From contig CANNLB010000046.1 of the NCBI GenBank assembly GCA_947505565.1, forward strand, positions 1-8,996: a stretch of 8,996 nucleotides of DNA, written 5' to 3'. The stretch is from Acidobacteriota bacterium (GTDB lineage: Bacteria > Acidobacteriota > Terriglobia > Bryobacterales > Bryobacteraceae). Position 1 is the first letter of the stretch; every line of letters starts with the position of its first letter. The notes below the pieces were generated by a model that saw only the letters and a program-made list of their open reading frames with translations, did no database searches and had not been told where the DNA came from. Positions 1 through 8,150 of the stretch are shown here, in pieces. A program made the translations under genes and the position numbers.

Positions 1-1
1 A

Positions 2-1048
2 GGCGGCTTCCTCGGCCTCGACAACATCGGCGTCTTCGATCGCTCCGCCCCCCTGCCCACCGGGGGCATCATCGAACAGTCCGACGGCACCAGCTGGATG
101 GCCATGTACTGCCTGAACATGCTGACTCTGGCCCTCGACCTGGCGGAACACAATCGCGCCTACGAAGACATCGCCAGTAAGTTCTTCGAACACTTTCTGT
201 ACATCGCCAGCGCCATGAATAAGCCCGGCAAGGATAGCCTATGGGACGAACAGGACGGTTTCTATTACGACCTCCTTCGTGTGCCCGACCGCGAACCGTT
301 CCGGATGCGCATCCGCAGCATGGTGGGCCTCATTCCGCTGTTCGCCGTCACGACGATCGACGCGACGCAAATCGCCAATCTCCACGGCTTTCGCCACCGG
401 ATGCAATGGTTCATGCGCCACCGCCCGGACCTTTGCCACAACGTCGCGTCCCTGTTTGAACGCGGCCAACAAGAGCGCGTCCTCCTCTCGGTCGTCACCC
501 CGGACAAACTGCGCCGCATTCTCCGACGAATGGTGGACCCCAACGAATTCCTCTCCGAACACGGCGTCCGCGCCTTGTCGAAGTTCCATCAGGACAGCCC
601 CTTCGAACTCCGAGTGAACCAGGAGACCTATCGCGTCAGCTACGAACCCGCCGAATCGACCACCGGCCTGTTCGGCGGTAACTCCAACTGGCGTGGTCCT
701 ATCTGGTTCCCCGTCAACTACCTCATCATCGAATCGCTCCAAAAATTTCATTTCTACTTCGGGGATAACTTCACTGTCGAATACCCCCTCGGGTCCGGTG
801 ACCAGGTTAACCTTTGGGAGCTCGCCACTGCGCTCTCCCACCGACTTTCAAACATTTTCAAGCAGGATCACACCGGGCGCCGACCCGTCTTCGGCCCCTA
901 TTCAAAGCACCAGAGCGATCCCCACTTCCGCGATCATCTGCTATTTTTCGAATACTTCAACGGCGATACCGGCGAAGGTCTCGGTGCCAGCCACCAAACC
1001 GGCTGGACTGCCCTCATCGCCAAATTAATCGCTCAAAACGGGGAATAA
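2..1048 (+). CDS. GH63/MGH1-like glycoside hydrolase (glucosidase), C-terminal part
   Basis: This is the last 348 codons of a gene that begins before the window; the frame is open from base 2 and ends with TAA at 1046-1048. It resembles the (alpha/alpha)6-barrel catalytic part of bacterial GH63-like 'mannosyl-oligosaccharide glucosidase' proteins, which are usually about 800-900 residues, so well over half is missing upstream. Recognisable blocks in order are [17 protein letters not shown] and [16 protein letters not shown] (residues 6-39 of the fragment), [32 protein letters not shown], an [20 protein letters not shown] block, and a C-terminal [20 protein letters not shown] block. These aromatic and acidic blocks line the active site in the family; I did not assign the catalytic acid and base. 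The family hydrolyses alpha-glucosidic bonds, but the substrate here is unknown. An internal ATG at 98 lies inside a conserved block and is not the true start. The stop overlaps the next start (TAATG), so it is co-translated with the amidohydrolase. Confidence 0.88.
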   Translation, partial: GGFLGLDNIGVFDRSAPLPTGGIIEQSDGTSWMAMYCLNMLTLALDLAEHNRAYEDIASKFFEHFLYIASAMNKPGKDSLWDEQDGFYYDLLRVPDREPFRMRIRSMVGLIPLFAVTTIDATQIANLHGFRHRMQWFMRHRPDLCHNVASLFERGQQERVLLSVVTPDKLRRILRRMVDPNEFLSEHGVRALSKFHQDSPFELRVNQETYRVSYEPAESTTGLFGGNSNWRGPIWFPVNYLIIESLQKFHFYFGDNFTVEYPLGSGDQVNLWELATALSHRLSNIFKQDHTGRRPVFGPYSKHQSDPHFRDHLLFFEYFNGDTGEGLGASHQTGWTALIAKLIAQNGE

Positions 1049-1050
1049 TG
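1040..1050 (+). promoter_or_regulatory. GGGGA ribosome binding site and TAATG stop-start junction
   Basis: GGGGA at 1040-1044 lies three bases before ATG 1048-1050, and the A of the preceding TAA stop is the A of the start codon. This arrangement fixes the amidohydrolase start at 1048 and indicates re-initiation by ribosomes finishing the glycosidase. The spacing is shorter than usual for an independent Shine-Dalgarno site, which fits coupling. Confidence 0.6.
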
Positions 1051-2466
1051 CGTTACTTCGTCTTCTTACTCGCGGCCGGCTTGGCCGCTCAACCACAGCA
1101 CGGCGTCCGGCCCGCCCGCCTGATCGTCAAAGGGACGATGGTCGTTGAAGGCACCGGCACCCCGGCCCAGGGGCCGCTCGATATCACCATCGAGAACGGC
1201 GTCATCACCCAGATCGCCCGCGGGTCCCAATCCCGCCCCGGCGACGTCGAAATTGACGCCCGCGGGAAGTACGTGCTGCCCGGCTTCATCAACATGCACG
1301 GGCACCTGCATCAGGAACGCGGCGGCGTCCCGATGGACCCGAACTACGTTCTGAAACTCTGGCTCGCCTGCGGCATCACCACCGTCCGCGACGTCGGCAG
1401 TAACCTGCAGTTCACCCTCGATACGAAGGCGAAATCCGCCCGCGGCGAAGTCGTCGCCCCGCGTCTCTTCGCCTACCCCGTCCTCGGACGCCCCGGCTCT
1501 CCCGAGGCCGCCGTCAACCGCGTCAAAGAGCTAAAATCCCGCGGCGTCGACGGCATGAAGATCGTCGGCGCCTGGCGAAACACCTTCGATGCCGCAGCGA
1601 AGGAAGCGAAATCCTCCGGCTTACCCATCGCCATCCACATCGGCGTCGAAGAGACGACCGCCGACGACGCCATCCGCAATAAAGTCGCCACCATCGAGCA
1701 CTGGTACGGCATCCCCGACGCCGCCCTCGCTGCTGGCGTACAGAACTTCCCGTCCACTTACAACTACACGAACGAGGCCGACCGCTTCCGCTCCGCCGGC
1801 CGCCTCTGGCGCGAAGCCGACCCCAAGAAACTCGCCGCCGTCCTCGACGGCATGATCGCCAACAACGTTGCCTGGAACCCGACCCTCGAAATCTACGAAG
1901 CCTCCCGCGACCTCCAACGCGCCCAGAATCAGCCGTGGTTCAAGGACTACCTCCACCCCGTCCTCGCGGCCTTCTTCGAACCCAACCTCGCCAACCACGG
2001 CAGCTACTTCATCAACTGGTCTTCCACCGACGAAACTTACTGGAAAGAAAACTTCCGTCTCTGGCTCGCCGCCGTCCGTGATTTCGAAGCTCGCGGCGGC
2101 ACCATCACGATGGGCGAGGACGCCGGCTACATCTACCAGATGTACGGCTTCGGCATGCTCCGCAACTTTGAGCTTCACCAGGAGGCCGGCTTCCACCCGC
2201 TGCGCATCATTAAGCACGCCACCGTCAACGGAGCCAAGGTGCTCGGCGCCGAAGGCACCATCGGCCGCGTCCGCGCCGGCTGGGCCGCCGACCTCGTCAT
2301 CGTCAACGGCAACCCGCTCGAAGACTTCAAAATCCTCTACCCTGTCACCCCCAACGCCGGCACCAAAACCGGCATCGAATGGACCATCAAGGCCGGCTTC
2401 CCTTACCACGTCCCCCGGCTTTTGACTGAAGTGAAAGCCCTCGTCGACCAAGCACGTAAACCATGA
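1048..2466 (+). CDS. Secreted metal-dependent amidohydrolase (imidazolonepropionase/prolidase-like)
   Basis: A 472-residue amidohydrolase-superfamily enzyme that would hydrolyse C-N bonds in a still unknown substrate. Residues 1-14 ([14 protein letters not shown], then QPQHG) form a short signal peptide, so it should act in the periplasm or outside. The N-terminal beta-sandwich segment (LIVKGTMVVEGTG, ENGVITQIARG, DARGKYVLPGF) leads into the TIM barrel. The metal set of a binuclear subtype-I site is visible: H84 and H86 (MHGHLH), K171 (DGMKIVG, the likely carboxylated lysine), H197 (AIHIG), H218 (IEHWYG) and D358 (GEDAG). The C-terminal sandwich carries GTIGRVRAGWAADLVIVNG followed by NPLEDF, from about residue 403. 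The length is normal. The frame is open further upstream to an ATG at 814, but that part overlaps the glycosidase and would bury the signal peptide, so 1048 is chosen. It overlaps both neighbours. Family assignment is firm; substrate is not. Confidence 0.9.
   Translation: MRYFVFLLAAGLAAQPQHGVRPARLIVKGTMVVEGTGTPAQGPLDITIENGVITQIARGSQSRPGDVEIDARGKYVLPGFINMHGHLHQERGGVPMDPNYVLKLWLACGITTVRDVGSNLQFTLDTKAKSARGEVVAPRLFAYPVLGRPGSPEAAVNRVKELKSRGVDGMKIVGAWRNTFDAAAKEAKSSGLPIAIHIGVEETTADDAIRNKVATIEHWYGIPDAALAAGVQNFPSTYNYTNEADRFRSAGRLWREADPKKLAAVLDGMIANNVAWNPTLEIYEASRDLQRAQNQPWFKDYLHPVLAAFFEPNLANHGSYFINWSSTDETYWKENFRLWLAAVRDFEARGGTITMGEDAGYIYQMYGFGMLRNFELHQEAGFHPLRIIKHATVNGAKVLGAEGTIGRVRAGWAADLVIVNGNPLEDFKILYPVTPNAGTKTGIEWTIKAGFPYHVPRLLTEVKALVDQARKP
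2463..2466 (+). promoter_or_regulatory. ATGA overlap junction
   Basis: The start codon of the dehydrogenase (ATG 2463-2465) and the stop of the amidohydrolase (TGA 2464-2466) share ATGA. The preceding bases (cacgtaaacc) hold no clear Shine-Dalgarno sequence, so translation of the dehydrogenase probably depends on termination-reinitiation. Confidence 0.6.
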
Positions 2467-3524
2467 ATCCGGCTCCTCCCCTCCTCTACGCTCCCGGCGC
2501 GTTAGCCCAGGTCGGCCCCCTCGCCCACAGCCTCGGCTTCCGTCATACGCTCATCGTCGCCGACCATGGCATGGACAATGCGGGGCACATCTCCTGTCTC
2601 ATCGCCACGCTCTCGGCCGCCGGCGTCCAAGCCACCCCTTGGCGTAACTTCGGGGCCAACCCCGATGCGGCCATGATCGAACACGGCCGCGAGTTCGCCT
2701 CGCACCTCCAGATCGATTCGATCATCGGCCTCGGCGGCGGCAGCTCTCTCGACGCCGCCAAGGGCATCAACTTCGTGCTCACTAACGGCGGCACCATGAA
2801 GGACTACTGGGGCTACGGCAAGGCCGCCCGGCCCCTGCTCCCGATGATCGGCATCCCCTCGACCACCGGCACCGGCAGCGAGGCGCAGTCTTACGCTCTC
2901 ATCAGCGACCCCGTCACCCACGTCAAAATGGCCTGCGGAGATCCCACGGCGTCCTTCCGCTACGCCGTCCTCGATCCCCTCCTCACCCTCTCCCAGCCCC
3001 TCCACGTCCGCGCCGCCGCCGGCTACGACGCCATCAGCCACGCCGTCGAAACCCTCGTCACGACGAAGCGAACTCCCGCTTCTCAACTCTTCTCCCGCCA
3101 AGCCTGGCACCTGCTCCATCGCAGCTACGCCGCCCCGGCGTCGCTCGAATCGAACGCCGACCTCCAACTCGGTGCCTGGTTCGCCGGCTGCGCCATCGAA
3201 GCCTCCATGCTCGGCGCAGCCCACGCCTGCGCCAACCCGCTCACCGCCCGCTACGGCATCACCCACGGCGTCGCCATCGCCATCATGCTCCCGCACGTCG
3301 TCCGCTGGAACGACGCGCCCGAATACGCCGAACTTCACGCTCATCTCGCCGACCGCCTCGCCGAACTCGCCGGCGGCCTCGCACTGCCAATCCGCGCCTA
3401 CGACGTCCCGGCCAGCGCCCTACCCCAACTCGCGGAGGATGCGGCCCAGCAATGGACCGGTCGTCACAACCCCCGGCCCTTCGATGCGGCCGCCGCCCTG
3501 GAGCTATACCAATGCGCCTTCTAA
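2463..3524 (+). CDS. Iron-type alcohol dehydrogenase (group III)
   Basis: A 353-residue member of the iron-containing alcohol dehydrogenase family, which interconverts alcohols and aldehydes or ketones with NAD(P)H. The N-terminal dinucleotide-binding half has GLGGGSSLDAAK at residues 89-100 and IPSTTGTGSE soon after, the usual family signature. The helical C-terminal half carries the four metal ligands with family spacing: D189 and H193 in YDAISHAVE, H254 in GAAHACANPL and H268 in ITHGVA, followed by MLPHVVRWN. The 14-residue gap between the last two histidines matches the well-studied FucO enzyme. The protein is slightly shorter than the common 380-390 residues, mainly at the C-terminus. 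No signal peptide is present, so it is cytoplasmic, unlike the products on either side. Substrate cannot be told from sequence; lactaldehyde, maleylacetate and simple-alcohol enzymes all share these motifs. It overlaps the preceding gene by 4 nt and the following one by 13 nt. Confidence 0.92.
   Translation: MNPAPPLLYAPGALAQVGPLAHSLGFRHTLIVADHGMDNAGHISCLIATLSAAGVQATPWRNFGANPDAAMIEHGREFASHLQIDSIIGLGGGSSLDAAKGINFVLTNGGTMKDYWGYGKAARPLLPMIGIPSTTGTGSEAQSYALISDPVTHVKMACGDPTASFRYAVLDPLLTLSQPLHVRAAAGYDAISHAVETLVTTKRTPASQLFSRQAWHLLHRSYAAPASLESNADLQLGAWFAGCAIEASMLGAAHACANPLTARYGITHGVAIAIMLPHVVRWNDAPEYAELHAHLADRLAELAGGLALPIRAYDVPASALPQLAEDAAQQWTGRHNPRPFDAAAALELYQCAF
3500..3503 (+). promoter_or_regulatory. 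Ribosome binding site of the propeller gene
   Basis: GGAG at 3500-3503 lies eight bases before ATG 3512, inside the end of the dehydrogenase coding region. Its ideal spacing, together with the signal peptide that begins right there, decides the start of the propeller gene over the longer open frame from 3452. Confidence 0.65.
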
Positions 3525-4594
3525 TCTGTCTCTTCCTATCGACCGCCCTCTTCGCCGAATGGCCCCAGTTCCGCGGCAACCCAGCCCTCACCGGCGTCGC
3601 CGACTCCGGTGCCCCGCCCGCCCAATTAAAACTCCTCTGGACCTGGGAAGGCGGCGAACAGTTCGAGTCCTCGCCCATCATCGCCGGCGGCGTTGTCTAT
3701 ATCGGCTCCGGCGCGGGTGACCTGCTCGCGATCGACCTCTCGACTGGAAAGACCAAATGGAAGTACAAAGCCGGCAGCGAAATCGGCGAATCCACCCCAG
3801 CCATCGCCAACGGCATCGTCTACGTCGGCGACCTCAAAGGCGTCCTGCACGCCGTCAATGCCGCCGATGGCAAAGGCCTTTGGACCTATCCCACCGGCAC
3901 CGAAATCAAGTCCTCTCCCATCGTCCATGCCGACAAAGTGTTGATCGGCAGCTACGACCAAAGCCTCTACGCGCTCAATGCCAAGACCGGCAAACTCGCC
4001 TGGAAGTACGAGACCACCGGCCCCGTCCACGCCACCCCCGCCGTCAAAGACGGCATCGCCTACATCGCCGGCTGCGATGAACACTTCCGCGCCATCCGCA
4101 TCGCCGACGGCAAAGAGATCTTCCAGGTCTCCAGCGGCGCCTACACCGGCGCCAGCCCCGCCCTCGCCGGCAACATGGCCTACTTCGGCACCTTCGGCAA
4201 CGAAGTCTACAGCGTCGATATGGTCGCCAAGAAAATCATTTGGCGCTACGAACACCCGGTCCGCAAGTTCCCGTTCTATTCCAGCGCTACGCTAATCGAC
4301 GGCAAAGTCATCCTCGGTGGCCGAGACAAAATGGTCCATGCCATCGATGCCAAAACCGGTAAAGTCGCGTGGATCTTCAATACCCGCAGCCGCGTCGAAT
4401 CCAGCCCCGCCGCCGCCGCCGGCCGCGTCTACATCGGCTCGAACGATGGGCGCTTCTACGTGCTCGAAGCCGCCACCGGCAAAAAACTGTGGGAGTACGA
4501 AGCCGGTGCCGCCGTATCCAGCAGCCCGGCCATCAGCGACGGCAAAGTGGTAATTGCCGCGCAGGATGGCCGGGTCTACTGTTTCGGCGCCTAA
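3512..4594 (+). CDS. Secreted PQQ-like (BamB-like) eight-repeat beta-propeller protein
   Basis: A 360-residue protein with a signal peptide at residues 1-15 (MRLLICLFLSTALFA, then EWPQFRGN). Cys6 lies in the hydrophobic stretch without a lipobox, so it is probably soluble and periplasmic. WPQFRGN is the usual opening of PQQ-like propellers in Acidobacteriota and Planctomycetota. Eight copies of a roughly 40-residue repeat follow, each with an SSPxxxxGxVYxGS core and most ending in (T/D)GKxxW; examples are SSPIIAGGVVYIGS, STPAIANGIVYVGD, SSPIVHADKVLIGS, ATPAVKDGIAYIAG and SSPAAAAGRVYIGS. The last repeat ends in YCFGA, and the N-terminal LKLLW strand probably closes the ring. The size is that of BamB-like propellers, not of the roughly 600-residue PQQ dehydrogenases, so cofactor binding is doubtful and a scaffold or ligand-binding role is more likely. 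It overlaps the dehydrogenase by 13 nt, is last in the plus-strand run, and ends one base from the convergent receptor gene. Confidence 0.88.
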   Translation: MRLLICLFLSTALFAEWPQFRGNPALTGVADSGAPPAQLKLLWTWEGGEQFESSPIIAGGVVYIGSGAGDLLAIDLSTGKTKWKYKAGSEIGESTPAIANGIVYVGDLKGVLHAVNAADGKGLWTYPTGTEIKSSPIVHADKVLIGSYDQSLYALNAKTGKLAWKYETTGPVHATPAVKDGIAYIAGCDEHFRAIRIADGKEIFQVSSGAYTGASPALAGNMAYFGTFGNEVYSVDMVAKKIIWRYEHPVRKFPFYSSATLIDGKVILGGRDKMVHAIDAKTGKVAWIFNTRSRVESSPAAAAGRVYIGSNDGRFYVLEAATGKKLWEYEAGAAVSSSPAISDGKVVIAAQDGRVYCFGA

Positions 4595-4595
4595 C

Positions 4596-7500
4596 CTAGA
4601 ACAACAACTTCAACGCAACCTGGGTCTGACGCGGCGGGTTCGCCGTCCCCGTCACCCGACCAAACTGCGCATTTCCCACCGTCGTATTCGGCGAACCGAA
4701 CACCGGGTGGTTGCTCATGTTGAAGCTCTCCCCGCGCAGTTCGAGTGAAACCCGCTCACTCTTCAGCCGGAAGCGCTTGAACACCGACAAGTCCACATTT
4801 TCAATGAAGTCACTGCGCAGGTTCGGATGCATACGGCCCATATTGCCGAACGTGTACTGCGCCGGCAAAGTGAACGCAGCCGTATCGAACCAACGGTCCA
4901 GGCTCGGCGAATCGAGTTGCGCGTTCTTCCCTGTCGAATCCGGCCGCTGGCCGCCGCCGAACGAGAAACTGGTGTTGCCGGTCGTGCCCATTTGCAGCGG
5001 CGAACCGCTGTTCAGAGTCATAATTCCGTTCACCTGCCATTGGCCCAGCACGGCATTCATGAAGCCATTCCATTGCGCCCCGAACTGCTTTCCCTTGCCG
5101 AACGGTAGTTCGTAGGTATAGCTCGTCACCAGCCGGTGACGGTAGTCATACGGCGAGATCGAACGGTCGCAAGCGCGGCAATTGAAGTCCCGCCAACCGG
5201 CCGAATCCCAAGAGTTGTCGCCGCCGTCAGAGATCAGCTTCGACCAGGAGTAGGAGACGACCGCCAAGCCGTTCTGCGAGAACCGCTTTTCGAACTTCGC
5301 CTGCAAGCTGTGGAAGTTCGAGTTACCCCACGACGCGCCAGAATACGACACGCCCGGAATATGCGGGAACGGCGTCAAAAGCTGACCCCGTTGCACGGTC
5401 CGCGTCGACATCGCCCCAATTGGGATGATCCCGAAAAACGGATTCGGCACCGTGTCGAGCAACCCGGCATCGGGCCGGATCAGGTTCGTTGCCAACTGGT
5501 CCATCTGGAAACCAATCGGTAGATTCGTCCCTTTGTTGCCGGCATAGGCCACTTCAAGCACCGTTCCACGGCCAAAATCATGACCGATCGAGGCGTTCCA
5601 CTGCGAGTTATACGGCGTCGTCATCGTGTTCGGCACCGGCGACCCAACGCCCTGTCCGAGCGAGGCGAGCAAGCCGTTCGTCGAGCCTTCTACCTGCAGC
5701 ACTCCGTTCGGGAACGGGTTCCGCAGTAAGTCGGTCGGGGTAACACCATCCACCGACGTCACCCAAGGCGTCGACGCCCGGAACGGGGCCGTGCCGTAGT
5801 TGTTCGCGCCATACGGAGCCGCGGTGTAGAAGATCCCCGCACCCGCGCGAAACACCGTCTTCGGCGTGATTTGATACGCGATGCCCAGCCGCGGCGCGAT
5901 CTTTCCCCACTCAATCGGCTTCAGCGTCCGTCTTCCCAAACCCTTATCCGAGAACAACCAACCGCCCTTCAGATCCAGGCCAGTCCGCTGAGCCAGCGGG
6001 CTCGTCACCGTCGGATCAAACACGCCAAACCGATCGTGCCGCTCCGTCACCGCCGATTCAAAATCCCAACGGATGCCCATATTAATCGTCAGTTTCCGCG
6101 AAACCTTCCAATCGTCCTGCAAATAGAAGCCGTAGCTCTTGCTGCCCAACGCCGGTCGAATGCCGTTCACTACGCTGCCGCTCGCCCCGGTGCCCAACAG
6201 GAACGATGCATAGCCGAAGCCACCCACCGCGTTGACCACGCGCGGGTCCGGACCAGCCGTCATCGACCGATTGAACGAGAAATTCAAACTCCACGGTGCC
6301 TGCGAATGGTTCACGTAGTTGCCGCGAATTTCGGTGCCCGTCTTGAGGGTATGGCTCCCGTAAACCTTCGAAAGCGTGCCGACGAAAGTATGCGACTGGT
6401 TTGCCGACCGAAAGTTCCAGTGGTGCAGCAAACCCGGCATCGTCATCTCTTCCACACCAAATTCCGGAAACGCCAATAAGTCAGCGCCCGCTTCCACCGT
6501 CGACGGCAATCCGAGGGACGAAGGCTTGAAGCCCAGATTATCGCTCGACCGATCCAGAATCGAACGAGCGAAGCCGTACCGCACACTCAACAAAGTCGTC
6601 GGGCTAATCGTCCAGCTGTAGTCGAGCGCTACGTTCTGCTGCCGCTCTTTATTCGAAAAACACCCGCCGTCCGGACAACCGGGCCCTTCCCAGAGCTTCG
6701 GCGCAGCATTCCGATTGTTAAAGATCGTGTACCGCATGAAAATTCTTTGCTGGTCGTTAAAGTTATGATCCACCTTGGTCGTCGCCCGGTCCACATTGGT
6801 CGGCGCTTTCCCTTGGAAGAAGAAATTGTTCTGGTTCGTAAACGCCTGTCCAGCCAGGTTCGGCCGCGGGCCGTAGAACTTTTGCGCATTCGCCGCCACG
6901 GGGTCGAACCGTGAAACCGGAATGCGGTTCCCGGCAAAAGGAGTCCGCAAAAACTGCCCTGGTCGATTCGGGTCCGCCGCCGTCGTGAACGGATCATAGA
7001 TCGCTCGCAGTTGCCCGGCGCTGTTCAGCGTCTTCGAAAAATCGCCCCCCAGCTGTTCGTTAGTCGGCAGTGTCATGAACTGGGTCCGCGCCGCCAACTG
7101 GCGACGGCCCTCATAGACCATGAAGAAGAACGACTTGTTCTTACCGTCATAAACCTTCGGAATCACCACCGGACCACCCAGGCTCGCCCCGTATTCGTTC
7201 CGTTGGAACGAACCCAGCTTCTGGCCGCTCGCGTTGGCAAACCAGTTGTTCGCATCCAGCTTCGAATTCCGGAAGAACTCAAACATGCTGCCATGCAACG
7301 TGTTGGTTCCCGACTTGGTCGCGATCGTCAAAACGCCGCCACCCGACCGCCCGTATTCCGCCGAGTACGAGTTCGTCTGAATCCGAAACTCCTCAACGCC
7401 CTCAACGGACGGAACCGCGCTGTTGGCATTCATGTTGTTCGTATTCGCGTTCATCGTCACCGGAACGCCGTCCATCATAATCGCGTTCGAAGAGTCGCGG

Positions 7501-8075
7501 CCGCCGTTCACCGTGAACCGGCCAATCGACTCGAAGCCTTCACCGATACCACCATTGCCACCGCCGGGCCGGAAGCCCATCACGCCGGGAGTCAGCGTCG
7601 CCAACGCGAAAACGTTCCGCCCGTTCAACGGCAGGTCAATAATCCGCTTGTTCTCCACCACGCCGCTCAGCGTCGCCGAGGTCGTATCGATCACCTGCGC
7701 CGCACTCGAAATCGTCACCGATTCCGTCAAACTGCCAATCTGTAGCGACACGTTGATCGTCGCTTTCTGCTGCGTCGCAATCGGCAAGGACTCGACGAGA
7801 AAGCTCCGAAAACCAGCCTTCTCCGCGCGCACTTTGTAACGACCGGGCGGCACCGGCGTAACTAGGTAAAACCCGGCATCATTCGAAGTCGACCGCAAAT
7901 TCACGTTGCGATCAAGATCAGTAACTACAATACTCGTGCCGGCCACCGCGGCGCCCGAGGCGTCGGTGACCAAACCGGAAATCGTCCCCGCCACAGTTTG
8001 AGCCGCGGCGTTGGTAGTCCATAGACTACTCAGTAGCGACATGGCTAAGGCCGTTCGAACACAGAACAGTTTCAT
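4596..8075 (-). CDS. Oar-like TonB-dependent outer-membrane receptor with carboxypeptidase-regulatory domain
   Basis: A 1159-residue outer-membrane protein, normal length for the Oar-like family that is greatly expanded in Acidobacteriota. Residues 1-25 are a signal peptide (cut after NAAA). Residues 27-112 form the carboxypeptidase-regulatory-like beta-sandwich (GTISGLVTDASGAAVAG, DAGFYLVTPVPPGRYKV). The plug runs from about 118 to 260 with ENKRIIDLPLNGRNV (141-155), FTVNGGRDSSNAIMMDGVPV and RIQTNSYSAEYGRSGGGV; the barrel starts near SGTNTLHGSMFEFFRN (265-280). Late motifs include YDYRHRLVTSYTYELPFGKG and LRGESFNMSNHPVFGSP, and the chain ends in ALKLLF, the terminal aromatic expected for barrel assembly. 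Family members are thought to take up or handle polysaccharides, peptides or other large ligands using TonB energy; the ligand is unknown. Oddities are an Asn-rich plug loop at 207-218 and two cysteine pairs (C467/C472, C966/C969). ATG 8075 is supported by a GAGGA site and the signal peptide. It stops with TAG. Confidence 0.93.
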   Translation of the reverse strand: MKLFCVRTALAMSLLSSLWTTNAAAQTVAGTISGLVTDASGAAVAGTSIVVTDLDRNVNLRSTSNDAGFYLVTPVPPGRYKVRAEKAGFRSFLVESLPIATQQKATINVSLQIGSLTESVTISSAAQVIDTTSATLSGVVENKRIIDLPLNGRNVFALATLTPGVMGFRPGGGNGGIGEGFESIGRFTVNGGRDSSNAIMMDGVPVTMNANTNNMNANSAVPSVEGVEEFRIQTNSYSAEYGRSGGGVLTIATKSGTNTLHGSMFEFFRNSKLDANNWFANASGQKLGSFQRNEYGASLGGPVVIPKVYDGKNKSFFFMVYEGRRQLAARTQFMTLPTNEQLGGDFSKTLNSAGQLRAIYDPFTTAADPNRPGQFLRTPFAGNRIPVSRFDPVAANAQKFYGPRPNLAGQAFTNQNNFFFQGKAPTNVDRATTKVDHNFNDQQRIFMRYTIFNNRNAAPKLWEGPGCPDGGCFSNKERQQNVALDYSWTISPTTLLSVRYGFARSILDRSSDNLGFKPSSLGLPSTVEAGADLLAFPEFGVEEMTMPGLLHHWNFRSANQSHTFVGTLSKVYGSHTLKTGTEIRGNYVNHSQAPWSLNFSFNRSMTAGPDPRVVNAVGGFGYASFLLGTGASGSVVNGIRPALGSKSYGFYLQDDWKVSRKLTINMGIRWDFESAVTERHDRFGVFDPTVTSPLAQRTGLDLKGGWLFSDKGLGRRTLKPIEWGKIAPRLGIAYQITPKTVFRAGAGIFYTAAPYGANNYGTAPFRASTPWVTSVDGVTPTDLLRNPFPNGVLQVEGSTNGLLASLGQGVGSPVPNTMTTPYNSQWNASIGHDFGRGTVLEVAYAGNKGTNLPIGFQMDQLATNLIRPDAGLLDTVPNPFFGIIPIGAMSTRTVQRGQLLTPFPHIPGVSYSGASWGNSNFHSLQAKFEKRFSQNGLAVVSYSWSKLISDGGDNSWDSAGWRDFNCRACDRSISPYDYRHRLVTSYTYELPFGKGKQFGAQWNGFMNAVLGQWQVNGIMTLNSGSPLQMGTTGNTSFSFGGGQRPDSTGKNAQLDSPSLDRWFDTAAFTLPAQYTFGNMGRMHPNLRSDFIENVDLSVFKRFRLKSERVSLELRGESFNMSNHPVFGSPNTTVGNAQFGRVTGTANPPRQTQVALKLLF

Positions 8076-8078
8076 TAA

Positions 8079-8083
8079 TCCTC
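8079..8083 (-). promoter_or_regulatory. Ribosome binding site of the receptor gene
   Basis: On the minus strand GAGGA (8083 to 8079) precedes ATG 8075 by three bases (sequence gaggattaatg). The spacing is short but the match is good, and it confirms the start that gives a complete signal peptide. Confidence 0.6.
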
Positions 8084-8121
8084 AATTATCGACGGAGAGC
8101 GGAAGCTCCCCTATACGGGTA

Positions 8122-8150
8122 ACACTATCACAAAAGGCCCGCAATCTCAA
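8122..8150 (-). promoter_or_regulatory. Possible sigma70-type promoter of the receptor gene
   Basis: Read on the minus strand, TTGAGA (8150-8145, five of six matches to TTGACA) is followed after 17 bases by TAGTGT (8127-8122). TGA directly before the second box forms an extended -10 element (TGnTAnnnT). Transcription would begin near 8115 and give a leader of about 40 bases with the GAGGA site near its end. The -10 box itself matches only three of six positions, so this is a candidate judged by eye. It overlaps the end of the neighbouring minus-strand gene, whose stop is at 8147-8149. Confidence 0.4.

Noticed and set aside
814..1047. Upstream extension of the amidohydrolase reading frame
   Set aside because: It lies entirely within the glycosidase coding region, gives an Arg/Pro-rich sequence typical of an out-of-frame shadow, and would bury the signal peptide starting at 1048.
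1621..2451. 276-codon open frame antisense to the amidohydrolase
   Set aside because: A shadow of strong C/G third-position bias; the Val/Gly/Asp/Glu-rich sequence has no recognisable domain.
2502..3344. 280-codon open frame antisense to the dehydrogenase
   Set aside because: Same composition-driven shadow; the sense strand carries the complete dehydrogenase motif set.
3452..3511. Longer start for the propeller gene
   Set aside because: It overlaps the end of the dehydrogenase gene by 73 nt and puts an unrelated segment before the signal peptide; GGAG at 3500-3503 supports 3512.
4632..4645. CGGCG-GGTT-CGCCG hairpin just beyond the propeller gene as a terminator
   Set aside because: Only five firm base pairs, no following T-run, and it lies within receptor codons for the GTANPPRQ segment.
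7011..7745. 244-codon plus-strand open frame inside the receptor gene
   Set aside because: Arg/His/Pro-rich shadow of the receptor's conserved plug and early barrel, with no domain of its own.
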